64,000 bases of DNA, taken from contig JBDUUL010000015.1 in the NCBI GenBank assembly GCA_039938515.1, positions 186,001 to 250,000 on the forward strand, given 5' to 3'. Shown one piece after another: positions 36,172-45,544 of the stretch. The translations under genes and the position numbers were made by a program. Positions within the stretch are counted from its first letter, which is position 1. Every line of letters starts with the position of its first letter. Under the pieces are notes generated by a model. It ran no database searches. It was not told the DNA's origin and saw only the letters and a program-made list of their open reading frames with translations. The DNA comes from Nitrososphaera sp. (GTDB lineage: Archaea > Thermoproteota > Nitrososphaeria > Nitrososphaerales > Nitrososphaeraceae).

Positions 36172-38436
36172 ATGAAAAAGATTCATTCAGTAAGCGTAGC
36201 AGAAGCGATTGGCAGGCTATCGCGCTATGCAGAAATCAAGAAGGATAGGAGGCTTGAACAAGAAGAGGTTAACGATGTCAAGCATTGCATGAGCGTGCTT
36301 AGGGACCAGGGATGGACTATTGGTGATGTCTACAGACTAACTAAACGTGTGTGGTCAAAGGTCACAATAAAGGCATACTGGCGCGGCCCGAGTTCAGGGC
36401 AGGAGGACGGCATAGATAGCAACGCCATTTCCGGGCCAGCTGCCTCGGGGAAGGGCGGCGTCAATGAACGACCAAGGACGAAATCACCTCGCGTAACTAT
36501 GCAATCCTTACCTAGATTGCTGGATAGTGGACAGATTACTGAAGATGGACTTCGATTTATTGAATTATTCGGGCCCCGGCTGAGTGAAAATAATTGTTCG
36601 ATTGATGATCTGTACTTCATTCTCACTCAATTACAGGCATCGGGTTTGCCGACCCCATACATTGTGGAGCGCTTCAAGATGGCAGCCGCATCTGACATGT
36701 CGCCAGAGGAATGGATGTTGTGTTGCGAGCGCATTGCATACCTAGACAAGAAAAACATAGGGGGCAATGAAATCGCCGAGGTAATCGAAGCTGCCATAAA
36801 GTTTGGCGAACCAAGTAAGATAATGAAGGCTCTAAACGAGCTCGGCTCACTGCGGGCTATTTCAGCGAGAAAAAGGGCGGTACAGGCAGAGTTGGACGGA
36901 CTTGAGCCAAAGGCAAGCCAGACTAGGCTGGAAATTGAGAAAGCCCAACCGCTACTTGCACAATACAAGAGGCTAAAGGCAATGGGCTTTACTGAGGAGA
37001 AACTCGGACGGCTTGTAGCAGAGGCCCAAAAGTTCGGAGGTTTCGACAACACGCTGGATGCAATTTCAGAAAAAGCTTCAGTCAAGGAGATAAAACGGGA
37101 ACGAATGCAGGAGCAAGCAAAGCTGGATAGCGTAGTTGCGGATCGCAAAAAGTTTGAGGAAGTACACGCCAGGGACGAGGCAAAGTTAGCCGTTTGTGGC
37201 AGGCTTGTAACTGAATTCAAGTTTAAGGATGCGACGTTCGCTCGACTGTCAAAAGTGATGGACAAGGTTGACAATAATCCAGATTCACTAATCGATACAT
37301 TTGAAACATGCGGAAGCCTTTACCGGCTTAAGCAGGTACTGGAGATAAGATGGAAAGAATATTCCGATCAGTCAAAGCAATTAGATCAGCTGCAACATGA
37401 GAAATCAAGCCTAGAAGCAAAGAACCAAGACCTCGAGGTTCGCAACGAACAATCTAGAGCTGACCTTGAACAAATGATTACAGCACAAGCAAAATACTTG
37501 GGAACTGCTATAGACGTCGCTGTCGCCCTCAATTATGATGACGTGGGTTTACTGAGCAATATTCAAATATTGCGCATATTCCAGGTCGCCCGGGAAATCA
37601 TCCAACTAAAGAAGCTTGACACTCCATATCCTGATCTTCAAACGCAGTTATTCAAAATCGAGTATCGGGTAATGTCCCGCTACCCCCAGATAGAAAATTA
37701 CCCCACACTTCAAAAGCTCAAAGAAAAGATTCAAGCTAACGTCAATAAGCCTAGCGAAACATCTATCGAATACCTTACCAGTGTGCTAGTCGCCATTAGC
37801 AATTATCCAGAAGAGTACTGGAAACGCCGTTTACTTGAAGAGGAATTGGAGCGAATAAGATCAGAAAGGGACGAACTCCGTCTGAGGGTGCCGAACATGC
37901 CGGCTACCGAGAAGGAATGGACGGAGTTCGTTTATGCAGAATTGGAAAATGTGAAGAATCCCGGCACGAAAGAGCAGTCACCGATCCTCTCTAATAGGCT
38001 TGGCATTAGGAAGAAGGTCCATGAAACTGTTAATTCGATGCTCAAGGCCAGAATGGACGAAGAGTTCAACATCACAATCAAGGAGCAGTTTAAACTCGCA
38101 ACGCTGAAGCGTAAAGACTTTTGGGCCGCAAACTGGCCTACAGAGTTTGGCGAGAAGACAAACGAGAAGATTATCATGCTAGAGCAACTTGCCGAGGCGC
38201 GTCCATTTCAGGCACTATGCGGAGAATGGAAAAAAACCTGCAGCATTTGCGGCCAGGTAAACGAAATAAGGCTCGAGAAGCAGCAAATCGTAAACCTTCT
38301 CAAGGGCGAGTCCTTTATCTGGAGAATTCATAACATGGCTTGCAGGAGCGGAGGTCAAGTAATCAAACTCGAATGGGTTATCGATCAGTACATAATGAGA
38401 GAAGGCTCAAAAGCCGAAAAGAAATATTTTGGCTGA
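36172..38436 (+). CDS. Large coiled-coil protein with C-terminal Cys knuckle
   Basis: A 754-residue soluble protein. The N-terminal about 70 residues are helical with a DNA-binding look (VYRLTKRVWSKVTIKAYW). Residues about 225-270 and 300-345 and a long stretch at about 400-450 are coiled coil. Internal modules such as GFTEEKLGRLVAEAQKFGGF and FKDATFARLSKVMDKVDNNP repeat a pattern (phi-x6-L, then G or N-x2-x2-L-D). The C terminus has CSICGQ and a distant MACRSGG, a probable zinc site. A TATA box 25-35 bases upstream predicts a leaderless message. Such proteins recur in Nitrososphaera-type accessory DNA. Function is unknown, possibly chromosome or plasmid organisation or defence. Confidence 0.6.
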   Translation: MKKIHSVSVAEAIGRLSRYAEIKKDRRLEQEEVNDVKHCMSVLRDQGWTIGDVYRLTKRVWSKVTIKAYWRGPSSGQEDGIDSNAISGPAASGKGGVNERPRTKSPRVTMQSLPRLLDSGQITEDGLRFIELFGPRLSENNCSIDDLYFILTQLQASGLPTPYIVERFKMAAASDMSPEEWMLCCERIAYLDKKNIGGNEIAEVIEAAIKFGEPSKIMKALNELGSLRAISARKRAVQAELDGLEPKASQTRLEIEKAQPLLAQYKRLKAMGFTEEKLGRLVAEAQKFGGFDNTLDAISEKASVKEIKRERMQEQAKLDSVVADRKKFEEVHARDEAKLAVCGRLVTEFKFKDATFARLSKVMDKVDNNPDSLIDTFETCGSLYRLKQVLEIRWKEYSDQSKQLDQLQHEKSSLEAKNQDLEVRNEQSRADLEQMITAQAKYLGTAIDVAVALNYDDVGLLSNIQILRIFQVAREIIQLKKLDTPYPDLQTQLFKIEYRVMSRYPQIENYPTLQKLKEKIQANVNKPSETSIEYLTSVLVAISNYPEEYWKRRLLEEELERIRSERDELRLRVPNMPATEKEWTEFVYAELENVKNPGTKEQSPILSNRLGIRKKVHETVNSMLKARMDEEFNITIKEQFKLATLKRKDFWAANWPTEFGEKTNEKIIMLEQLAEARPFQALCGEWKKTCSICGQVNEIRLEKQQIVNLLKGESFIWRIHNMACRSGGQVIKLEWVIDQYIMREGSKAEKKYFG

Positions 38437-38441
38437 TCTCA

Positions 38442-38648
38442 GTGCAACGCAATAGTCAACCCATGAAATTGTCGAGGAGGCTGAAAAAAGTTTCCGGGAA
38501 AGAGCTTGAAGTGTTTGGGAGCGACCGCCAAAATTTCTTGGAAAGGCAGAATTTCGAGAGACTGCCTAACCGCTGGCCGATCCGGTTAAGAACGTCTACA
38601 ATTGAAATGCCAGTGTCGAAAAAGCATATCCAGATACATGTTACCTAG
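38442..38648 (+). CDS. Small basic protein, unknown
   Basis: A 68-residue, strongly basic protein from a GTG 6 bases after the previous stop, so it is translationally close to the coiled-coil gene. The sequence (KLSRRLKKVSGKELEVFGSD) has no motif I recognise. Confidence 0.4.
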   Translation: MQRNSQPMKLSRRLKKVSGKELEVFGSDRQNFLERQNFERLPNRWPIRLRTSTIEMPVSKKHIQIHVT

Positions 38649-38690
38649 GGTAACACCTGGGATTTTCTGAATGGTTTTCTACAGCTATCC

Positions 38691-39115
38691 GTGACACGAC
38701 TATGTGATTTTGGGAGAGCCCAAACGACTGGCCACCCAGCAGAGCTACCTGTCAAATATGAAATGACCCACTACCTCAAGCATCAGTGCTATCGCGAACT
38801 GTCATTAGAAGGAGCAGGCGGCGCGTTAATTCCGTTCGACATCATTGCATTCAAGGGAGAATCGCCGAATGATCAGCAAATTGCATTTGAGGTAAAGGCC
38901 GATATTCTGCACAAAGGTGAGAGCGATGGAATGTACTTGCTCGGAGCTGCCGAAAAAGAAGGAAAAAGGACGAGATACCTGCCAAGACCTATCACACAAA
39001 AGAAGACGCAGCGGCAGCAATTGACGTGCTCTACTGCATGTTTTCGCCGCAACGGTTTGCCAACAAGCAAAACTATGCAAGCATAGGCTGGAAAATTGAA
39101 AAATCTAGCAGGTGA
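38691..39115 (+). pseudogene. Frameshifted PD-(D/E)xK nuclease-like gene
   Basis: The frame from a GTG at 38691 reads YRELSLEGAGGALIPFDIIA then QIAFEVKADI. An Asp followed by E-x-K on the next strand is the core of restriction-endonuclease folds. After AAEKEGK the frame turns nonsensical, while the neighbouring frame reads DEIPAKTYHTKEDAAAAIDV and CMFSPQRFANKQNYASIGW to a TGA at 39113. One missing A in the run of five at about 38961-38965 explains it. The full product would be about 140 residues. A sequencing error, a real mutation or programmed slippage are all possible. Confidence 0.6.
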
Positions 39116-39206
39116 GCGGGAATACTAGGTTGGTCTAGGTAGCCTAGGGCACCCTCCCCCAAAGGTGACAGGTCGGTTATTTGTTCTCAAGTTATAGCAA
39201 CATCCG

Positions 39207-39371
39207 ATGTTAATAGGCATAATCTGGGTTCTCTTGGCTCACGGGTTCTTTGACCCGCCAAGCTTGTGGCAGATCGTTGTTTTTGCAGCGCCCATGATAC
39301 CGGTGGCCTGGAAGAAGAGAAAGCAGATCAAGGGCTTGTGCAGATTTCTTTGCTCAAGGACGTATGCATAA
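39207..39371 (+). CDS. Small membrane protein
   Basis: A 54-residue protein (MLIGIIWVLLAHGFFDPPSL...) with two short hydrophobic segments and a basic end (AWKKRKQIKG). Its stop overlaps the ATG of the exonuclease gene by 8 bases, so the two are probably coupled. Confidence 0.5.
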   Translation: MLIGIIWVLLAHGFFDPPSLWQIVVFAAPMIPVAWKKRKQIKGLCRFLCSRTYA

Positions 39372-40008
39372 CGGCAGGAGCATCTGGGGCCTTAAGCATA
39401 AATTCTCTGGAGGCTACATCCTGTCAAATTTGGGCACTGTCTTTATCTCGGTTGACGTTGAGGCCAGCGGGCCATTTCCTCCGGATTATTCGATGCTCAG
39501 CCTCGGCGCCTGTGTGGTGGGAAATGCGCCAGAGAAATTTTACGTCGAGTTTCAGCCCATAAGCGACAATTACGTTGACAAGGCATTGCAGGTTTCCGGT
39601 TTTACCATGAAAGGCGCAAAAGAGAATGGCAAGGCCCCTGCCACTGCGATGGCAGAGTTTACTGACTGGATAGAGAAGCACATCAGAGGGAACAAGAAGC
39701 CTTCTGACGAGACTAGGCCCAAGTTTGTAGCCTTTCCCGCAGGGTTTGACTGGATGTTTGTCAATTATTATATGTTAAAGTACGTCGGAAGAAATGTCTT
39801 TGGACTTGCTCCCTTGGACATTCGCAGCGTATACTTTGGATTGTTTCCAGATCAGAACGGGTTCGTCATGTCCAAGTCTGAAATGAAGAGAAAGCTTGGC
39901 GTAACGACAGAGCATACGCATAACGCATTGGATGATGCGATAGAGCAGGGCGAGATGTTTGCTAGGATGCTAGAGATTAGAAAGTCGCTCAAAAGGAGCG
40001 CGGAATAA
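39364..40008 (+). CDS. DnaQ-like 3'-5' exonuclease
   Basis: A 214-residue protein with the DEDDh-type order: FISVDVEASGP (Asp and Glu, about residue 29), FPAGFDWMFVNYYML (Asp, about residue 123), and HTHNALDDAIEQGEMF (His and Asp, about residue 188). It would degrade single-stranded DNA or RNA ends using two metals. It follows the small membrane gene with overlapping ATG. Its place in the coiled-coil and nuclease-like cluster suggests a shared nucleic-acid role. Confidence 0.7.
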   Translation: MHNGRSIWGLKHKFSGGYILSNLGTVFISVDVEASGPFPPDYSMLSLGACVVGNAPEKFYVEFQPISDNYVDKALQVSGFTMKGAKENGKAPATAMAEFTDWIEKHIRGNKKPSDETRPKFVAFPAGFDWMFVNYYMLKYVGRNVFGLAPLDIRSVYFGLFPDQNGFVMSKSEMKRKLGVTTEHTHNALDDAIEQGEMFARMLEIRKSLKRSAE

Positions 40009-40357
40009 CGGCAAAGTTGCCCGGAGCTATTTCGAGCGCTTTATGTCAGCTTCCCACGTGCGTTCTCCGAAGGATGGGATAGTTCAGGCCCTATTGAGTT
40101 TTGCAATGCGGCCTCCTTGTATTGATGGATTTGCTTCTTGGAATGTCGCGATTTTGAACAGCAACACTTTCCAATGCTCTAGTCAAGCTCGCTGCATGAA
40201 CCTTACATCAATCAATTAAGGACTGTAGATCATTTAGAACCATATTGAAAATATGCTATGTAGTTACATTAGCAATAACTGCTTTTGAAATTAGCAGTAA
40301 TCTCTATTGTTTGTATTTGCGCTCTGGATAATAACTTCAGCATAATGTGCTAGAACG
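40009..40357. other. Intergenic stretch before the PstS-like gene
   Basis: No gene. It is AT-rich, with several TATA-like tracts (for example TGAAAATATG near 40245). It probably holds the promoter of the strongly biased gene at 40358. Confidence 0.4.
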
Positions 40358-41527
40358 ATGGTCTCTAACAAGACATCAAACCGACGCGCAGTTTCGCCAA
40401 TCGTTGCGGTCCTCATTCTTATTGTGGTCGCAGTCGTAGGCGGTGGCGCAGTTGCCGTCCTTATGGGCAACATTACATCACAAACATCACAGCAGGCTTC
40501 AAGCCAGGCTGTTGCCAACAAGTCATCAAGCGTACTGAACATCGGTGGTTCGACAACAGTATTCCCAATCACTGAAGCAGTCAAGGGCAACTTTACTGCT
40601 AGCAGTGGCATTGCAATCAACGACGCGCAGGGCGGCTCTGGCGCAGGCATGGTCGGCGTTGACCAGGGTGTCCTCGACATCGGCGCAGCTTCTAGCATAA
40701 AGGCATACACCGACGAAGTAGCAAAGGACCCAACCGCTAACCTGAAGAACTATCTTATCGGCGGCTCCGGCATCACAATCATCGCCAAGGGTTCAAGCGC
40801 TAACGTAACATTCCCAGGCGGAATCCTTGCAGGTGCAAATACATGCGCAGTTATGCCATCTGACATTGCCAAGACAATATTCACCGCAAACGGTGGAACA
40901 TTCAACGGCCACTCTGCATACTGGGACCTTACCTGCAACGCACAAGGCTTGGTAACCGCAGCAGTTCCAACTACAGTACTTAGCGCAACATCAGTCCACG
41001 TATATTCAAGAAGCGACCTTCCATCTGGCACAGCAGACCAGTGGGCTATCTGGATTTCACAATCCAACTCTGCAAAGGGCGATGCAACCAACTTTAACGA
41101 CGGCCAACCAGGAAACCCGAACGTATTCACAGCAGTTGACACAACCAACACCGCAACCGAGCAGGCACTAGGCTTTGTAGATGTAGGCTTTGACAAGACA
41201 GGCAACAACGCAAAAGACTTTGTAATGGGCCTCCAGACCTCAAAGGCAGCAACAGGCATGAACGCCAACCACTCACCGGTAGTCGGTGCAGGCCAGGCAA
41301 TCAAGCCAGTTGAAGATGCAGTCAAGAACTCACTCAAGGGCACTTCACAGTTCCCAGGCGACAACACTGACGCGACAACACAGGCTTCAAGAACCTTCTA
41401 CTACGTAACCAAGGGTTCACCAAGCGCCTCAGAACAGGCCTTCATTGACTTTGTTAGAAGCACAAGCCCAATCGTAACCGACGCGTTCCACAACCTCGGA
41501 TACTACAGCATATACGACTTCAAGTAG
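40358..41527 (+). CDS. PstS-like substrate-binding protein with pilin-type leader
   Basis: A 389-residue exported protein. The N terminus NRRAVSPIVAVLILIVVAVV is a class III signal as in archaeal pilins, with cleavage expected after RR/A and the helix kept for assembly. The mature part is a type II periplasmic-binding fold like PstS: VLNIGGSTTVFPITEAVKG, AQGGSGAGMVGVDQGVLDIG, and the ending SPIVTDAFHNLGYYSIYD. It probably binds phosphate, but no ABC permease is adjacent. Codon use is strongly biased to GGC, AAC and GCA, suggesting high expression. A hairpin terminator follows. Confidence 0.8.
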   Translation: MVSNKTSNRRAVSPIVAVLILIVVAVVGGGAVAVLMGNITSQTSQQASSQAVANKSSSVLNIGGSTTVFPITEAVKGNFTASSGIAINDAQGGSGAGMVGVDQGVLDIGAASSIKAYTDEVAKDPTANLKNYLIGGSGITIIAKGSSANVTFPGGILAGANTCAVMPSDIAKTIFTANGGTFNGHSAYWDLTCNAQGLVTAAVPTTVLSATSVHVYSRSDLPSGTADQWAIWISQSNSAKGDATNFNDGQPGNPNVFTAVDTTNTATEQALGFVDVGFDKTGNNAKDFVMGLQTSKAATGMNANHSPVVGAGQAIKPVEDAVKNSLKGTSQFPGDNTDATTQASRTFYYVTKGSPSASEQAFIDFVRSTSPIVTDAFHNLGYYSIYDFK

Positions 41528-41535
41528 GAACAACT

Positions 41536-41563
41536 GAACCCGCAAGGGTTCTTCCCTTTTTTT
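41536..41563 (+). terminator. Hairpin terminator after PstS-like gene
   Basis: GAACCC and GGGTTC form a perfect six-pair stem around a GCAA tetraloop at 41536-41551, followed by TTCCC and seven T bases. This is an unusually bacterial-looking intrinsic terminator for an archaeon and fits strong expression. Confidence 0.65.
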
Positions 41564-41760
41564 GGATCAAGTTATCTGTTTAGTAATGTCATGCTTGAAC
41601 CATATAGATCAATAACAGAGACATTATATTCACTGGTGTGCTGTGCCTTGGCATCAGGGTTAATGTGCCGAATGGACAAAATATTACATCTATACGCTAT
41701 CGACGAATTGGATATTACTCTGGATAATAGTTATTCCGGCGTTTCGCGGAGGCGCAAGAA

Positions 41761-43194
41761 TTGAAGGCTGCTTCAAAGTCCAAGTCGAAACGCAAGATTA
41801 GCAAAAAGGGCTACAGTCAGAGCCTAATGCAGATTCTGACAATACGATACAACATCCCCCGTGCTTACATTACGCTTGGAATACCGGGTGGAATAGCCCT
41901 CTTGTTTATACTCACATTCTTTCTCACTGGAATCATAACCCCTGCGGATAGCGGCACGTCATTTACAAACAAGGCAGGTGGCACTAATGTAAATGCACTC
42001 AAAGAAAAAGCGAGGGAAGCCTTGCTTGAGCAGTACGGATTGACTGCTTCTGGTGCTAAAAAGAACACCACTGCAGTTGTCGCGCCTCCGACCGGATTTG
42101 ACGCTGTAAAGCAGACCATTAGAAAATACGTAAACTTTGACGAAGTTATGGTCGCGGGAATCATTATCGGGCTGGTTCCATATTCTGCAGACATTACTAT
42201 GAAGCAGATCCAGCTCAAGAAACGAGAAAGGGATTTTGTCAAGTTCCTGTTTGAGCTTTCAGAGCTTATCAGGGGAGGCATTGATCCATTGCGCGCAATT
42301 CTCTTGCTATCTGAAAGAGATCTTGGTTCCATAACCAAATTAGTTCAGATAGCGGCCAAACAAACTACGCTTGGTTACAGCTTTGAGCAAGCAATGAAGA
42401 ATCTAGACAAAATGGTTGGCAGCAAGCTCATAGGCAATTATACAGACTTGGTCGTCCAGGCCTCTTACAGTGGCGGAAGTGTATCCGATCTGATTAGAAA
42501 GGCATCGGAGGATATGTCTGTATACTTGACACTTGAGGAGGAAAAACTTTCAGGTCTAAAGCAGTACCAAATGATCCTATACGCGTCAGAGGTTATCCTT
42601 ATGGGAACATGCATTGTCATGCTGCAGCAGTTCTGGCCAAGCCTTCAAAACCTATCTTTTACTGGAGGTACGGGCGGAGTTGGATTTCTTGCCAAGTCCG
42701 ATATTGCTGACGTGACCGTCGAGCGGGACATGTACTACCTGCTGATACTTAACGGCTTTCTCGGCGGGCTGGTGATAGGCAAAATCTCTGAAGGAAGCAT
42801 AAAACACGGGCTAAAGCACAGCGTAATTCTTGTAATCATGGGTTTTGGTGCATTTGCTCTGATGATACATCCCCCGGGGCCAGATGACACAAAAATAACC
42901 GTCATTTCTTATGATAAAACCGGCCTTGCCAGTTTTCCGATGAAGAATCCTATCATGGTGAAAGTTACAGACGCCGCCGGACACCCAAAACAAAGCGCGC
43001 TGGTAAAGTTTGACATCGATAGTCCTGGAGGGGCACTAAGTCCTCCTCAGGCCAATGCCGACAACAAGGGAATAGCTTTTGCCAAGGTTACGCTTGGTTC
43101 TACCGTCGGAGATCAAACTGTCATAGTATCGGTAGGCAAGGCAACAACTGCTATAACCATCACAGCCACAAGGGGCGAAGGAAGCGCTGGATAG
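41761..43194 (+). CDS. TadC/FlaJ-like platform protein with Ig-like tail
   Basis: A 477-residue membrane protein. Helix 1 is at about 36-58. Residues about 150-285 are the cytosolic T2SSF domain (LFELSELIRGGIDPLRAILL, GYSFEQAMKNLDKMVGSKLI, YSGGSVSDLIRKASEDMSVY), then more helices near 275, 325 and 355. The last about 90 residues (ITVISYDKTGLASFPMKNPI, ALVKFDIDSPGGALS) form an extracytoplasmic Big/invasin-like Ig domain, unusual for this family. It would anchor a type IV pilus-like machine. The ATPase is not in the window. It starts at a TTG. Confidence 0.8.
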   Translation: MKAASKSKSKRKISKKGYSQSLMQILTIRYNIPRAYITLGIPGGIALLFILTFFLTGIITPADSGTSFTNKAGGTNVNALKEKAREALLEQYGLTASGAKKNTTAVVAPPTGFDAVKQTIRKYVNFDEVMVAGIIIGLVPYSADITMKQIQLKKRERDFVKFLFELSELIRGGIDPLRAILLLSERDLGSITKLVQIAAKQTTLGYSFEQAMKNLDKMVGSKLIGNYTDLVVQASYSGGSVSDLIRKASEDMSVYLTLEEEKLSGLKQYQMILYASEVILMGTCIVMLQQFWPSLQNLSFTGGTGGVGFLAKSDIADVTVERDMYYLLILNGFLGGLVIGKISEGSIKHGLKHSVILVIMGFGAFALMIHPPGPDDTKITVISYDKTGLASFPMKNPIMVKVTDAAGHPKQSALVKFDIDSPGGALSPPQANADNKGIAFAKVTLGSTVGDQTVIVSVGKATTAITITATRGEGSAG

Positions 43195-43482
43195 CCGTTC
43201 AACGAGAGTGCTGGAATGCTGTCAGTGAGCGGTAACCTCCCGTATGCTGACTGCTCTACAACTCTCAGAACAAGCTGTCAGGCCCTGTCTTCTAGACGCG
43301 TCGCCTCATTGCAGGACTGAATAATTTGATTACGATTAAGCCCTGTAGTCTACCTCAAATACAAATTTGGATATTGCTAGCAAATATTGCGGCTTACCGA
43401 TTTTTTACGAAAAAATATTTTCTACGTGATCGATATAGATGAAGGTTATAAGAACCCAATTCCGAACGACCCCTAATCTAGA

Positions 43483-44841
43483 ATGAAAAAACCGTTCGGC
43501 AGCCGCCCCGCTTCTCGCCGAGGAATTTCGGAGATTTTTGGCGCGCTTATGCTCATTATTGTAGTGGTTGTTGCTGTCGGGACGATAGCTGTCTTTATTT
43601 CACAGACTGAAAAACAAGCACAGGACAGACAGAATTTTCAGGACAGTGTAAAAGCTGAAAAGCTTGACATTACCGCCGTGCAATTCTATCCAAACAGCAC
43701 GCGCTCGGACTTTGAGCTTGACAACGGCTCCAGATATGTCTTGGAATACCTAAATGAATCCCAAGTCTCGATAAACGACGGCACGGTATGCAACATTGTC
43801 GGGGGAACCTACAGTCATGACATTAAACCTGGAAGCACGCTACATGCAATAATTGTAGAAACACCCTCACCCTGTACCTTGCAACTTGGGTCGGAAACCG
43901 CTACCAGAAACCTAGTCATAAATCAAGCACGTATCTTGAATGCTACGTTTGATGTACGGAATTCAAATATTCAGGATTCATACATTTGTGCTACTGCCAT
44001 AAATGGGGAATATTCATTTGGATTCAACGACATAAACGGAGCACATCACGAGATGACATCGCCCTATCAAATTCCTGCTCAGGAAAGTGGGAAGGTTATA
44101 TTGTCATACAATAGTTACAATGTTGCCCCCGAGCGCCTGTCTACATTAAAAGCAACTGTTTATAGCTGCGCGGCAAATTACTTTGATACTACTTATTCTC
44201 TGTCAGCACCGGTCGTGCAAGCCCACTATATTTCCGAAGATATTGGCCTAAACAATAAGCGCACCGTACCTGTCTTCCAATCGTCCACTGACGACGGTAA
44301 GATACGTTGGCGCATTGACGTGCTTAGCAACAGCAATACAAACAACGACTGGACTGGCAATGTAGTAACAAAATATGTTGATGGCAATGTACTCACTTAC
44401 AGACCAGAATCGCTGTTTAACTCAACTGAGCAAAAGTCACTCAAGATAACTGGCCCCTTGCACATTTCCATGAAGTCAGTCTCCAGCACTGGGTTGTTAG
44501 CGTCTTCTCCGCTAATAACAATGCCAGAAACAAACTCGACGGTGCCACCGGTCGCACTGAATCTCAATTCAACTGTGTATGTTCCCCACCAGTCTAACGT
44601 AACCGTTCAGCTCACAGACCTTCTTGGGCGTAGTGTGTCAGGAGCGGGAGTCTCATCCTTTATTGTCTCAACGACACCGTATAACGCAACCATAGCTGAC
44701 AACACACCATTCGTCCTTACAAATGCCACGGGCTCTGCAAAGATCCAGCTTGTATGGACCGGCGAAAAACCGGGCTACGCCGCATACCTGTCCATAAACT
44801 CCAATGGGATTACCAAAGAAATCGAGATAACAACTTCATGA
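43483..44841 (+). CDS. Large pilin-like surface protein
   Basis: A 452-residue protein with class III signal SRRGISEIFGALMLIIVVVV, where cleavage before the hydrophobic helix is typical of archaeal pilins. A long beta-rich ectodomain with cysteines and many N-x-S/T sequons follows, plus a C-terminal Ig-like segment (LTDLLGRSVSGAGVSSFIV). A TATA box (GGTTATAAG, about 43446-43454) precedes it. It is far longer than ordinary pilins, so it is perhaps a tip adhesin for the machine at 41761. Confidence 0.75.
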   Translation: MKKPFGSRPASRRGISEIFGALMLIIVVVVAVGTIAVFISQTEKQAQDRQNFQDSVKAEKLDITAVQFYPNSTRSDFELDNGSRYVLEYLNESQVSINDGTVCNIVGGTYSHDIKPGSTLHAIIVETPSPCTLQLGSETATRNLVINQARILNATFDVRNSNIQDSYICATAINGEYSFGFNDINGAHHEMTSPYQIPAQESGKVILSYNSYNVAPERLSTLKATVYSCAANYFDTTYSLSAPVVQAHYISEDIGLNNKRTVPVFQSSTDDGKIRWRIDVLSNSNTNNDWTGNVVTKYVDGNVLTYRPESLFNSTEQKSLKITGPLHISMKSVSSTGLLASSPLITMPETNSTVPPVALNLNSTVYVPHQSNVTVQLTDLLGRSVSGAGVSSFIVSTTPYNATIADNTPFVLTNATGSAKIQLVWTGEKPGYAAYLSINSNGITKEIEITTS

Positions 44842-44930
44842 TCCTTTCATCAGCATTGCACAAGTAATTTCATTTAGGTTTGCCAGATGAACATGTAGAT
44901 ACACAGGAAGTGCATTTTGACAGTTAGTCT

Positions 44931-45365
44931 ATGAGGAAACCGTTTTTAACCAAAGTCTTTAGCCACAGAAATATGATTAGAAGAAAGTTAATGATAATTG
45001 GCTGCTTTGCAGCAATTGCAATTCTTGCCCTTTCTGCCGTCGTGATTGCATTTAGCAAAACCAACTCTAGTCTCTATGCCAGCGCGGTGGCCACCCAGAG
45101 CGGAAACTCACGGATAGACAACGCCACTTATAGCGTGTTAAAATACTGCATGCCAACCCTGCCCAAAGGTAGCCAAACATGCGACTCGGCAGTAGGCAAG
45201 ATCAGCTACAATTGCGATAATCTCTTCAAAGTGAAGCCAGACTCTTGCAGCGACGAGCGGATCACAAGATACTTGGACGCGAGGCACGCATTTGATTCGG
45301 CTGACTATCAGGGAAAACCATTGCCGCCGGTCCTGACACAGGGTGCTGCAAAGAGCGGAGCTTAG
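44931..45365 (+). CDS. Exported Cys-containing small protein
   Basis: A 144-residue protein with an N-terminal hydrophobic helix (residues 22-44) after a basic stretch, and four cysteines in the exported part (KYCMPTL, TCDSAVG, YNCDNL, DSCSDER), probably two disulfides. It lies 90 bases after the pilin-like gene on the same strand, possibly a minor component of the same appendage. Confidence 0.55.
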   Translation: MRKPFLTKVFSHRNMIRRKLMIIGCFAAIAILALSAVVIAFSKTNSSLYASAVATQSGNSRIDNATYSVLKYCMPTLPKGSQTCDSAVGKISYNCDNLFKVKPDSCSDERITRYLDARHAFDSADYQGKPLPPVLTQGAAKSGA

Positions 45366-45371
45366 AGTAGC

Positions 45372-45387
45372 TAAACTATATAGTTTA
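45372..45387. promoter_or_regulatory. Perfect 16-bp palindrome
   Basis: TAAACTATATAGTTTA is self-complementary and contains TATA cores. It sits just after the stop at 45365 and about 160 bases before the GTG at 45545. It may be an operator or promoter. Confidence 0.45.
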
Positions 45388-45544
45388 AGGATAAATAAAT
45401 CCGCAAGTTAGACAACTATCGTCGGGTCCGACATGATTGCGCTGTTAGCGAGTCCGCACGCAGTGATTGGACAGGGAGTTCAAATTGCAAACAGTGCGGC
45501 CCTGCAAGATCCGTGGCCTGTGGACAGGTTTTGCTGGTGGTTCT

